This document shows, one piece after another, positions 1 through 10,864 of a stretch of 64,000 bases of DNA. Position numbers and translations under genes: made by a program. Position 1 is the first letter of the stretch. The number at the start of each line of letters is the position of its first letter. This DNA is from Mytilus edulis (taxonomy: Eukaryota; Mollusca; Bivalvia; Mytilida; Mytilidae): contig NC_092356.1 in assembly GCF_963676685.1 (NCBI RefSeq), positions 23,113,750 through 23,177,749 of the forward strand, given 5' to 3'. The notes below the pieces were generated by a model that worked only from the letters and a program-made list of their open reading frames with translations, was not told where the DNA came from and searched no databases.

Positions 1-335
1 TTTGATTAAAATTGGTGAACATGAATTTGACAGCTAGTGCCCCTTAAATATTACAAATAATTAACAAGTTCCAGGTCGAATCCGATACCGATACATCAAT
101 CGGCAATCCTCGGGTGACTCTACTACTCTCTCGATACTTTAGTTTTTGTAACATGTTACCTAATCTGTATGTTCCACCTCTGTCAGGCGCACCTCTTAAC
201 GGTGTATTTGGGTTTTGGTATATACACGAGTCATAATCACAAGTGAACTTCGTAATTATACAGGGATGAACACTATCGAATTCAGTAATTGACAAAAATA
301 TATATATTCAATTAGTTTCCGGTTATAGTAAGACA

Positions 336-1424
336 AGAGTGCACACGCTGAAATGTCTCGCCTTCTATATTAATCATTGATATTATGTTGATAGACCTAA
401 GTATAAAGCTAAGCTTTGTTACAACTGTCACATAAACTTAACATTAACCAAGATAACTAAACAAAGACCAATAAATCATGAAAATGAGGTCAAGGTCAGA
501 TGAACCATACAAGGCAGACAAGTACAGCTAACAATGCTTCTATACAACATATATAGTTGACCCATTACTGATAGTTTAAGAAAAATAGACCAAAACACAA
601 AAACTTAACACTGTGCAATGAACCGTGAAAATGAGGTCACGGTCAAATAAAACCTGCGCGACTGACTTCAAATCATAAAATATTTCCATACACCAAATAT
701 AGTTGACCTATATAGTATTAGATAAAAAGACCAAAACTCAAAACTGAACTTTGACCACTGAACCATGAAAATGAGGTCAAGGTCACATGACATCTGCCCG
801 CTAGACATGTATAGCTTACAATCATTCAATACAACAAATATAGTAGACCTATTGCATATAATATGAGAAAAACAGATCAAAACACAAAAATTTAACTATA
901 ACCACTGAACCATGAAAATGAGGTCAAGGTCAGATGATACCTGCAAGTTGGACATGTACACCTTACAGTCCTTCCATAGACTGAATATGCTAGCCCTATT
1001 GCTTATAGTATCCGAGATATGGACTTGACCACCAAAACTTAACCTTGTTCACTGATCCATGAAATGTGGTCGAGGTCAAGTGAAAACTGTCTGACAGACA
1101 TGAGGACCTTGCAAGATACGCACATATCAAATATAGTTATCCTATTACTTATAATAAGAGAGAATTCAACATTACAAAAAATTTGAACTTTTTTTTCAAG
1201 TAGTCACTGAACCATGAAAATGAGGTCAAGGTTATTGTACATGTGACTGACGGAAACTTTGTAACATGAAGCATCTATATACAAAGTATGAAGCATCCAG
1301 GTCTTCCACCTTCTAAAATATAAAGCTTTTAAGAAGTGAGCTAACACCGCCGCCGCCGCCGTAGCCGCCGCCGGATCACTATCCCTATGTCGAGCTTTCT
1401 GCAACAAAAGTTGCAGGCTCGACA
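336..1424. mobile_element. Pearl/Helitron-like non-autonomous element with tandem core
   Basis: Copy 2 of the duplication lacks this stretch (it reads straight through at about 12,571), so it is an insertion. It begins with AGAGTGCACACGCTGAAATG, then holds six degenerate tandem units of about 145-150 bp, each marked by CATGAAAATGAGGTCAAGGT (units begin near 478, 622, 762, 908, 1,057 and 1,210). A GCC-type trinucleotide tract follows (about 1,347-1,373), then a stem-loop with arms GTCGAGC at 1,389 and GCTCGAC at 1,417 close to the right end. Tandem core, microsatellite and terminal hairpin in that order is the layout described for bivalve pearl elements, which are thought to be Helitron derivatives. 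The family name is inference. Confidence 0.7.
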
Positions 1425-2082
1425 AAAACCAGGACGGATTCAAACAGAAAGATTTTGAAAGCAGAGAAAACTGTGCACCTCATAATTAGTTTGAATTTAT
1501 TAAATGGCAATACGAATACTAAAATCCAGACTGAAAATAAGATGTAGGTACGTTAATTCAGTCACGGGTTCTAGTATGTTATCTCCTTTTGATTCTAACG
1601 ATATGTCAACGAATATATTTGACCATAGGTCTACACTTTAAATATACACAAAGACATCCCTAAACATGTTAAACGTGGTAAAAAAAATAGGCGAACCTGG
1701 ACACAATTATGAGCACACTTATTAAGGGATTTCATACGACATCGGGCAATGACCGAAAACGTAATACCTTTTACTGGAACATAGTATATTTTTTTTGTCA
1801 TTATTGTGTAACATCTTACTAGTATTTACAATTACTTATCTTACTAGTATTTACAATTACTTCTACACGTAGTGAAAATTGAAATCTGCATGCAAATTCG
1901 AAGCAATCAATATTGGATTGATTGGAAATTTATCTTTCTTACGAATTATAAACAGAAAAATATAAGAGTGAATTTACCCATGGAAAATGTGTAGACTAAA
2001 GATATTTGCATTTTTATTAGTAACGACAGAACTTTTACAATGAAAGATTTAATTAATTTTAAATATTTATTTTTTGCTGCAG

Positions 2083-2522
2083 GTTCTAATCTTCGATATA
2101 GAAGAAGTGTTGAAACAGTTGCATTTACTGCATGGCTGTCAAAAACAACGACACTAGGGACGAATTATGCTGTGGTATATAACAAACTGTTGCTTAACAA
2201 AGGAAACGCTTACAATGTTCACACTGGTCATTTTACTGTACCTGTAAGAGGACTTTACCTTTTATCAGCTAGTATAATGGCCTCACCAAGACAGCACGTG
2301 GCATTGTCAATGGTCCGCAATGGTATCAACTTTGATGCTTTGTATGGCGATTCTCGGGATGTCAACAAATATTCCTCACAATCTAGAAGTTATACAGTTA
2401 TGTTACAAACAGGTGACAAGGTGTGGATGCGAACATTTCGAGGATTCGAGCGTCAGGTTTTAGTTGGATACTCGCATGCTCTTTATAATTCATTTTCTGG
2501 TGTGCTTTTGAATCAGTTTTAA
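2083..2522 (+). CDS. C1q-domain protein gene 1, last exon (partial gene)
   Basis: C1q-domain exon; the gene's signal-peptide exon must lie before the window. A pyrimidine-rich tract and GCTGCAG acceptor precede the exon, which opens in phase 1 (first codon split, giving Gly) and ends at TAA. The roughly 145 encoded residues cover one C1q domain: a VVYNKLLLNKGNAYN stretch, the GHFTVPVRGLYLLSAS strand, VMLQTGDKVWMRT, and the C-terminal YNSFSGVLL. C1q-domain proteins of bivalves are secreted trimer-forming lectin-like proteins, many induced by microbes. There is no collagen region. It differs from gene 2 by two extra residues (Glu-Thr) near the exon start. An AATAAA lies at 2,577. The exon is intact; whether the whole gene works cannot be seen here. 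Confidence 0.9.
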
Positions 2523-2576
2523 CGGTTTTACTCGCTTTCTGTGAAATGTAATTAACTCTTGGAAATACAAAATACT

Positions 2577-2582
2577 AATAAA
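2577..2582 (+). terminator. Polyadenylation signal, C1q gene 1
   Basis: AATAAA 55 bases after the stop codon, conserved at 13,703 in gene 2. Confidence 0.6.
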
Positions 2583-3089
2583 TTACAACTATTTCTTATA
2601 CTTTTTACTGGAATAACTACTACTATTGCTTATAATAATAATAAAAAAAGATAATGATAAACTAGGTGTTTTTATTTTAACGAAAGTACTTATTGTTTTT
2701 TATATTTACTAGAACACACCCGCGAAATCGCGGGCATATGCAGCTTGTAAACTGTTGTAGGAAGAATTTTTGTAAAAGATATTATGACTGGAGAATTTCA
2801 TATAAGGTATCAAAAGCCCTCTCCATTTTTTCCAAAGTCCGTTATGTGTTTCCTTTCTGTTAAATTCAATTATTTTCGTGTTTCTGGCCTTATACCACAA
2901 TTATTCTTCCCCTTTGCTACAATGCATTTTTTAGATGACAGTGCAGATGTGGCATCCGTATACTATGGACACATTCTTGTTTCCACATGTTTTACTTATT
3001 TCAATATACATGTATATGCAACTGGTATGACCCCTTAGATAGTAAATATATTTCAGGAAAAAGTAGACAGAATACAGAGAGTCTCTATA

Positions 3090-3526
3090 GGTGGCACGGT
3101 AGTATTTCCTGGCCCATAAGGGATAATGATAGCCTTTCTAGAATTTTCACCCCTTTGTAACACTGCAAAAAATTCTACATTCACAGTTAACTGAAGTACT
3201 TTTATTTAACTATTCAGAAATGAATTTAAATATGTATCATGACCGTTTACTTTTTTTGCTATTTTCAAAAACCTAAGGCCACTAGTACTTTTAGGTCTTT
3301 TATGGTGCAGTGAATACAAAATTAAAAAAAATTCTCAAAAATTCATTTTCATCTGTATGTTAAATTATTTCATATTTTTCTTCACCTGATTCATCCCTCA
3401 GTTTGGGAAAGTATGTTCAGTTGATACTGTATTTTTTGTCCAATCACACTGTTTAGATACATTTACCTAAGTAGAGTACACAAAAGAGCAACCTAAATTC
3501 TGGAATGCAAATACTACCGTGCCACC
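3090..3526. mobile_element. GGTGGCAC-ended MITE, copy 1
   Basis: Non-coding element with short terminal inverted repeats (GGTGGCACGGTAGTATTT at the left; its complement AATACTACCGTGCCACC at the right). The left flank is TATA and the right flank TTAA. A near-identical copy in the same orientation lies at 4,759-5,196, and the duplicated segment has one at 14,208-14,626. Confidence 0.8.
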
Positions 3527-4758
3527 TTAACTAAGACATAACAAACTTGAAACCAGTCATGACACCTATGATGCATAGACTTCTTACTTTGGAACATATT
3601 ACAATAAAGAATACTAGTCTGCACTCATTTCTTACCAAAAAAAATGAAACATTACATCCCTACCCCATCTGGCAGATTTTCACTTTTTTTTCATCTTACC
3701 ATTTTTACTTAAGGATTGAACAAACCCCATATATATGATGTTTCAAATCAACACAGAAGTCAAACATGGTGATTCAGGAGGAATTATTGGATTGCCAACT
3801 CTGTTTATGGTTAATCTGACCGAAAGAAACAATTTAAGCACCAAATCATGAAAACTGATATTAAAGTCCATTCCACATTTTACAGCATGCCTTATATTAC
3901 TTTAAACATTTCCAGATTATGAGGGCAATACAACAAGAGTCTTTAGATTGCAGTTAACTATTATTCCAAAATCTGTTTGACAATACATGTACTAGAATAC
4001 ATCTCTAAGTTGACTGTTTGTCTATTTCTCATGTATGCATTAAGTTAAATTATGTCCCCTTACATAATCAATTTGCCTTTATTGTGCTTTTCACTGTCAG
4101 AAAATCTTAACAACTAATGGTATTTGCATGGAAAATGAATAAACCATTTAATCTTGCTGATATAACATCATAAATACATTCTTTGTCAAAAATAATGTCT
4201 AGTCAATGCATAGAAACCCCTATTTCTATCTCTATTTTAGACAAATACGACAGCTAAATGAATACGTAAGGACCACTGAACCACTTACTGGTTCCCCAAA
4301 AGCTCCTACTGGTGTCATGTTACATCAGAACTACAAATTAAACCTCAAGAAAACTATTATAGCTGTACTTGTGTTGAAAAAAATAAGAAATTATGCAATT
4401 TATTTATTTCGGTGAAAAAAATAGGATGTACATGCAACCGAAGAATGTCGCGTCTCAAATTTCAGTGGTTGCCCATGTGTCAGACACTGCGAAAAGTTAA
4501 CGCAAGCATTTATAATTAAAAATGTATTGCAAGTTACATAAAAATAATGAAGTTCTACTTTCTAGGTAAATTTTTACATTATTATCTACAGATCAGGCAA
4601 AATTTGCTGAATCAGCAATTTTCACTCCCAGGGGTGGAATTTAAGGCTTGTTTTTATCATAGTTGCCCTTACTCAACTTTTTATTTATAAACTTACAAAT
4701 TGCATAGTTAAAAAACATTCCTTTATTGATTAAGGGTAAAAATATGTATCCCCCTTAA
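3527..4758. other. 1.2-kb segment between two MITE copies, no gene
   Basis: Bounded on both sides by TTAA and by the two GGTGGCAC elements. I see no splice-bounded coding exon; its short open frames are not conserved. The duplicated segment keeps only the first about 65 bases (to 14,696) and then joins to sequence matching 5,280 onward, so most of it, together with the second element, is missing from copy 2. Confidence 0.6.
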
Positions 4759-5196
4759 GGTGGCACGGTAGTATTTCCTGGCCCATAAGAGATAATGATA
4801 GCCTTTCTAGAATTTTCTCCCCTTTCTAACACTGCAAAAAATTCTACATTCACAGTTAACTGAAGTACTTTCATTTTACTATTCAGAAATGAATTTAAAT
4901 ATGTATCATGACCGTTTACTTTTTTTGCTATTTTCAAAATTCTAAGGCCACTAGTACTTTTAGGTCTTTTATGGTGCAGTGAATACAAAATTAAAAAAAA
5001 AATCTCAAAAATTCATTTTCATCTGTATGTAAAATTATTACATATTTTTCTACACCTGATTCATCCCTCAGTTTGGGAAAGTATGTTCAGTTGATACTGT
5101 ATTTTTTGTCCAATCACACTGTTTAGATACATTTACCTAAGTAGGGTACACAAAAGAGGAACCTAAATTCTGGAATGCAAATACTACCGTGCCACC
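4759..5196. mobile_element. GGTGGCAC-ended MITE, copy 2
   Basis: Same element and orientation as 3,090-3,526, with the same terminal repeats. The left flank is TTAA and the right flank TATA, the mirror image of the flanks of the first copy. Confidence 0.8.
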
Positions 5197-5279
5197 TATA
5201 TATTATAACAGTATAATCGTAGTTTACATGTGGATAAACGCGAAAAATAATTGTCTCTAAGGAGGTATAATAGTTGTAA

Positions 5280-7560
5280 TTCTTGCGATCTAGAAACAAT
5301 GACATGGAGAACGCTCTGATTGGCTCATTTATTTTTATTTTTTGTAATCTATCATACGATTGGTTGTTCTTGTGCATGTTTAAAACCGGAAGGCTTATCT
5401 ATGACTAAAAGTCAGTCTGATGACGGAAACAATATCCGGACACCTATTTAGTCATTTTTCTCCCAAAATAACTCAATCTGAATAATTAAAAGAATGGATG
5501 ACAAATGCGACTATGCATGTTACCTAAAGAACAAATAGGCATGATGATTAATTTATTGTGGAAGGAAGAGAAGCGACACACAAAATGAGGTCTTCTCGTT
5601 TAATAGTATAGATTTTAAAGCATACAAGTAGAAGGTTTAAAACAGGTAAAATTTTGCAACTTAAATTAGACATTGGACACTTCATTTCTAAATGAAACGA
5701 ACAACCAGATAATTAGACAATTTTTCTAATATTGTCTAATACTACCGAAGTGCAACATACGTTGACAGTACTATTTTACTTTTATCCCGACCCTTGAAGT
5801 TCTATTAATGTCGCTTCGTCTTTTGTAGTACGGAGGCTTCACTCAAGCACGCGATTATGTTTTTACATATTGCCTTGTAAATTGATAATGGAAGTTTATA
5901 CATTTTTCTTGAGTTTGTGTCTCGTTTCAATTTAATTTCACGTTTGATCCTTACAGTAATATTTTCCCTGAATTTTTTAAGATGAAATGACTACTTCTAA
6001 TTGTTTAAATATTTTTTAAACATTTTTTTAAAACAAGTTGATTGGTATGAAATTAATGTGTCACAAATGATCAAAAACATACAGATAGTCCTTTTACCGA
6101 TATGTACACTAAAACAGATTCCCCATTTATTGACTTCGACACGTGATCAAAGCAGGATCTGTCATTTGCCTGTAGTGTTGCTATCGGTTCAAAATTTTAA
6201 TAAAGCTTTTATTTCCCCATGGCATGAAACTGTGCATACACTTGAACATCCTGAAATACCATGTCCATTTCTCTTTCGGTTTTTCTTTTTATCTGCTCAA
6301 TGCTATTTGAGATCATTTTGTTCTTGATGTTATAATTGAATAGGTCAGTAGTGGGTCGTATATAAACAGATAAGACAATTTTAGGTCGCCGTTTTAGAAT
6401 TTAAAGGGCTATTGGAAATATAATTGTTCGTACCTCAAAATGATAATAACGTCACGTCTTGTATTGAATTTGTATTGTTGTGGACGTATTTAGCCAATAA
6501 CAACTTCTAGGTATGCTTGTTTTTGGAAACGGCGAATTTATCTTTGAAAATTATCCAGCATGACAAAACCAATAATAAACGCCCACTTCTGTCAATCATT
6601 TGTGAATACTTCTATTTTCAAAGGCACACTTGTTCGTTGATTTAGGGAAATGTGTGTTTTCGTGTGCTTTTAAATAAATTGAAATGTAAAATAGACGGTT
6701 TAACCAAGGAAGTATTTTCTGTAAAATATTCAGTATGCCTTCAGTATGCATACATGTACAGGTCTTCCTGTGGAGGAGTACTCTTTCATCTTTAAATAGA
6801 CGGAGATAAATGACCATGAGTGAATGCGCATACTTCATATCGGTTATTTCAAAACTTAATTATCCCAGACATGGCGATATTGTCAACCTTGTTAAACATC
6901 GAACGGGTACCAGACTAGGTTCACCTTTAAAACAAAATCATGTAAAAAATTAGTACCACATGTAAAATATTTGAGTTGTTGTATAATAAAATGGAAAATA
7001 AAACTTGATGTAAATTCATCTTATAACATTTGCTTCTAATTCATAGCACGTGTGCCTTATAGTGTGTCGAGCAGGATCAAATTTCATCTTTTCATTAACC
7101 AAAATATGTCTCCTAGTTTCATCGTTTGTATTTTGATGTCCTTTTAGTCATAACGATTAACTTGGTTATATTAATATGGTTGAACATGGACTTCTCTGGT
7201 TCCGATAGTGAACATTTCTAAAGTGGGTTTCCATTCGGGTGTGCGGGATGTATGAAATTGCGGTTACGCACGGTCTGCATGGGGACGTTCAATCAGATGC
7301 CTCGTGTATTATGAGAGTGATATGCCGCATGTATGATGTGTGCTAAGCTCTTTGCATGTTTAAGGATCATTACAACTCTCTGAGATGATAACAAATTTTC
7401 CATCACCAGAGCAAATTCCCGCCCTTCAGTCTGGTCGAAAAAAAACGTGAGGAATCTACCTATTGTATACATTGTTGTCTTGTCCCGAATATGCATAAAC
7501 TACGTGAAATTGGACTTTAAACAATCAATAATCAGTCAATCATGATTTCCTTGATATAGT
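5280..7560. other. Intergenic DNA of the duplicated unit, no gene seen
   Basis: This stretch matches 14,696-18,910 of copy 2 once the insertions there are removed. Open frames here (for instance around 6,000-6,330) shift or break between the copies and carry no recognisable domain. It serves as the empty-site reference for the insertions at 15,718, 15,926 and 16,555. Confidence 0.6.
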
Positions 7561-7568
7561 GTTAACTA

Positions 7569-7970
7569 ATGCTTCAAGAGGAAACTACTGAACAATATCG
7601 TGTCAATGAACCTATGCGACTAATTACCGCAGTTGTCTTTGATGGAGCAGGATTTGTTTACTCTTTCGGAGCATCTTTGGTTGCCTCCAGATTTGTTAGT
7701 TATACTATTTATTTAGTTTGCAGAATTGCATTGGTGTCATTTTTTTCCCATTTAAATCCAGCCGAGATTCTTGTTATGAAAATTTACATGAACGATCGCG
7801 ATATCTTATTAATTCGAAAATTTATTGGGTTTACAAAGTTGACGTGTACCAACCAACATATTTTTACAGGAATAAAACGACCCTCGCTAATGATGGAACA
7901 GATACTGCTGGCACTCTCTGATCACATGAGTTCACCCACGTTTGGTACCTTTAGTGTTGCTTAATCTTTG
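7569..7970 (+). repeat. Dispersed-repeat remnant with open frame
   Basis: A stretch starting ATGCTTCAAGAGGA recurs at 18,919 and, more diverged and internally shortened, at 26,326. The phrase 'GGAGCAGGATTTGTTTACTC...GGAGCA' inside it resembles the dispersed block with 'CAGGATCTGCTTACCCTTCC' at 49,918, 57,800 and (reversed) 54,100 and 60,800. The open frame of 131 codons in this copy is shortened or shifted in the other two, so I treat it as decayed repeat rather than a gene. Confidence 0.5.
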
Positions 7971-8017
7971 TTTTACTCAAGAAATACACTCCAGGTTGTT
8001 TAACATTTATTGTTTTA

Positions 8018-8189
8018 GGGAGCTACCATTTGATTTTTAGGGGGGGGGGGGTGGGCTAGAATGAAAAATTTTGTCCTGCATTTTTTTTTAGTTGTAATCT
8101 CTGTCCTGCCTTTTTATTTTTCACTCTATTCGGTCCTGCCTTTTTTTATTAGTTTATCCCCCCCCGATAAAAATCAAATGGTAGCTCCC
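8018..8189. mobile_element. GGGAGCTACC-ended MITE (internally shortened copy)
   Basis: Terminal inverted repeats GGGAGCTACCATTTGATTTT and its complement, flanking G and C runs. The counterpart in copy 2 (20,295-20,588) is 294 bp and flanked by TAA on both sides. A 3-bp TAA duplication with G-rich ends fits PIF/Harbinger-type MITEs; that assignment is inference. Confidence 0.7.
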
Positions 8190-8393
8190 TAGGAATGTTG
8201 TGTTTTGTGTACTGTTGATTTATTGTCTTTTTATTTTGATTCATGGCTTTATCAGTTTATTTTCAAATTGTGAGCTTGAATGTCCTTTTGGTATCATTCG
8301 CCTCTCTTTTAACATCGTTAAAAAGGATACTAAAAGAAAGACTAAAAAAATGTATCGAATATGAAAATAAGTTACTCTACAAGTATAAGTATA

Positions 8394-8435
8394 AACTTTA
8401 GCAGTATTGAATTTACCAAAAATACAACATAATAA
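8394..8435 (+). repeat. Single 42-bp unit (unexpanded minisatellite site)
   Basis: One copy of the unit AACTTTAGCAGTATTGAATT..., which is present in 11 tandem copies at the equivalent site of the second duplicate (20,813-21,274). A diverged single unit also sits near 27,530. Confidence 0.85.
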
Positions 8436-9145
8436 TTGTATCATGTTGCCCTTTAGTACAGACTCCAAGAGGATTGAATCGTAAATTAAAAAGTGTAAGT
8501 AAATTCTTGGTAGTGTACATTTTACATTTTATTGTGGATTTTCCCTTGTATCTTTTTAAACAAACATTGTTCATGATAAAAATTAAATTCACCATGGTGT
8601 TTTATCTTTTTTTTTTCCTGTATAAATACGTACATACATACAGTTGAAAGCAATTATTTCCAAGTTTTAGACATGTTACGGAAAGGTATATTCTCAACGC
8701 TGAGGTTGACAATTTAGACTTTACTAGTACACACCAGCGCAATCGAGGGCTTTATGTGCGTAGTTGAAAGTATGTAAACTGTTGTAGGATGAATTTTCGT
8801 AAAATATTCTATGACTGGCTAATTTCAGAAAAGGTATCAAAAGTCTTAGCCTGCGGGTGCCATGTTGACAGTACAAATTTGTTTTAGCCCTTCTCCTTTT
8901 TCCAAAGTCCGTGATTGTTTTTTTTTCTGTTTTGCTATATACTGTGAACATACATATATACAAAAAAGGGTATTTGCTATTTACTATCATTCCTAGTCTA
9001 CTATACACGGCAGTCACTGATATATCATATATATGGGGACTCTGTATATAATATATCAGCAAACACGCCAGCAACCGACCTGGATAGTAAACTTGGAACT
9101 GATAGTAAATAGCAAAAACATTTTATTAATACTATATGTATGATC

Positions 9146-9594
9146 ATAGAATGAAATTCAAAACAGTGTGGCTGTGGCCATTGATTGACACATTAAATTC
9201 ACCCATTGACTGGGACAATTTACATGAACGTTTGTCTGTAACGACCACTGTTCACGACGTACCTACGATAGACATTTAAACTGTGGGGTCTTTAAAGGTT
9301 TCTTAACGTCTTTAATTATAAAATAATTCAAAAAATTAATCAAGAATAACCTTTATGTTTTGATTTATATAATTGATATATATTAAAACATCTTGTTATT
9401 TCTGATTAGTTTTTCGAATTACTTTATTAAGGTGTTGAGAACCTTTGGTGACCCCATAGTTTAAGTGTCTTTAAAAAGTACATAGTGAGCAGTGGTCGTT
9501 ACATACAAACGTTCACCTAAATTGTCCCAGTCAATGGATGAATTTAATGTGTCAATCAGAGACTACAGCCACACTGTTTTGAATTTCATTCTAG
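9146..9594. mobile_element. Foldback element with about 180-bp arms
   Basis: The left arm begins TAGAATGAAATTCAAAACAG and the right arm ends with its complement. The arms also share ACTGGGACAATTTA, AACGACCACTG and the GTTTAA/TTAAAC region with few mismatches, leaving about 100 bp of AT-rich loop. The duplicate copy is at 21,984-22,430. Confidence 0.8.
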
Positions 9595-10782
9595 CATACA
9601 GAAAACCGTGAAAAAAAAAATGTCCGGCCCCGGTACTTTTAAAAATTATCTGAAATTTTAAAACAGTTTTAAAGCTGTAAACTGAAGTCTTGTTTATGAC
9701 TTAAAAGTCAGTCCGAAGACGCATTTTTCCCATTTTTCTCCCAAAATAACCCAAACTGAATAATCATAATAATGGATGACAAATGCGATTAATATGCATG
9801 GTACTTATAGGACACAGGAACATGATGATCAATTTAGTGTGGATGGAAGAGAAGTGACACACAAAAGGAGGTCTTCTTGTTTAATAGTATAGACATGTGG
9901 GGACGGTGTCAAAACATTGATTATCAGATTTAAACAAGGAAAATTAAAATTTCAGGTTTGGCAATCTCAAGAGTATCAGAAAAGTGGCCGAGAAATAAAT
10001 CCGAAACTAAGGCTTGTTGGTCCATGTTACACTTATCAATTCAAAATTTTAAAAAGTTTTCAATTTTTAGTAAGTTTGGATATTTTTTTTTCAAAAACTA
10101 TTAATTTCTTATTTAATTTTAAAAATTTGTGTTTGGACTTTGTATCGTTTGGTGATTTTCCAATTAATTCATGATGTTTGTTCTTTTTTTTTTTTATCTT
10201 GTTTGGTATGTCGTTTATTGATTTGTTTTGCAAACGTTTGATTTTTTAATTCTCCTCTTAGTATTTTTATTTGAATCTCATTTTTTCTATGAGTCTTTAA
10301 AATACGTAACGGTACAAGGAAGTGCTGCTCGTAAAATACCCTCGCAGTTACTGTCCGGGAAATCCGAACTTGACCGATTTTTAGACAACAGTTTCGCTTG
10401 TCCAAATTTAATGTCTTTTGTCATGAAAGTAATTATTATCGTCATTATCATTAATTTAAGTATCGTTGTTGTCCTATATATGCATGAGATACTTGCCACT
10501 GGACATTAAGCAATCAACAGTCAATTGACCCAATCATTTCTTAAGATTTTATTTGATATTAATCAAATTTGATATCATTATTTCGTTAAGACATCAACCT
10601 TATAAATGTTATTTAAAACTGTAATTATATAAACACGCAGAAAAATTTGTTGTATTCTGCCAAAATTGTCGGAAAAAACAAATGTCGGATGGACGTTCAA
10701 GTTTTCCTGCTTTCCTCCATGTGTTATATAATAAAGATGATGATAGGTATCAACGTTCGGATATCCTTCTGCATAGCGGTTC

Positions 10783-10790
10783 TATATAAT
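10783..10790 (+). promoter_or_regulatory. Candidate TATA box, C1q gene 2
   Basis: TATATAAT about 75 bases before the start codon of exon 1, conserved in the duplicate upstream of gene 3 (about 23,614). Position and sequence suit a TATA box, but AT-rich context makes chance matches common. Confidence 0.35.
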
Positions 10791-10864
10791 TACACACATC
10801 TTGGCTTTTGTTCATTTTCATGTTTGGATTTTTAATTTCCACCAGATATTTTCGAAGTCTAAGC

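Noticed and set aside
7569..7964. 131-codon open frame conserved in three places
   Set aside because: The three copies differ by frameshifts and internal loss, and the sequence resembles a dispersed repeat; no domain is recognised.
9917..10174. Frame conserved between duplicates (also 22,709-23,005)
   Set aside because: Conservation is explained by the recent segmental duplication; composition is AT-rich and low complexity, with no domain.
10808..10864. Upstream in-frame ATG codons for C1q gene 2
   Set aside because: They would put charged and polar residues ahead of the signal peptide, and they lie within 20-25 bases of the candidate TATA box.
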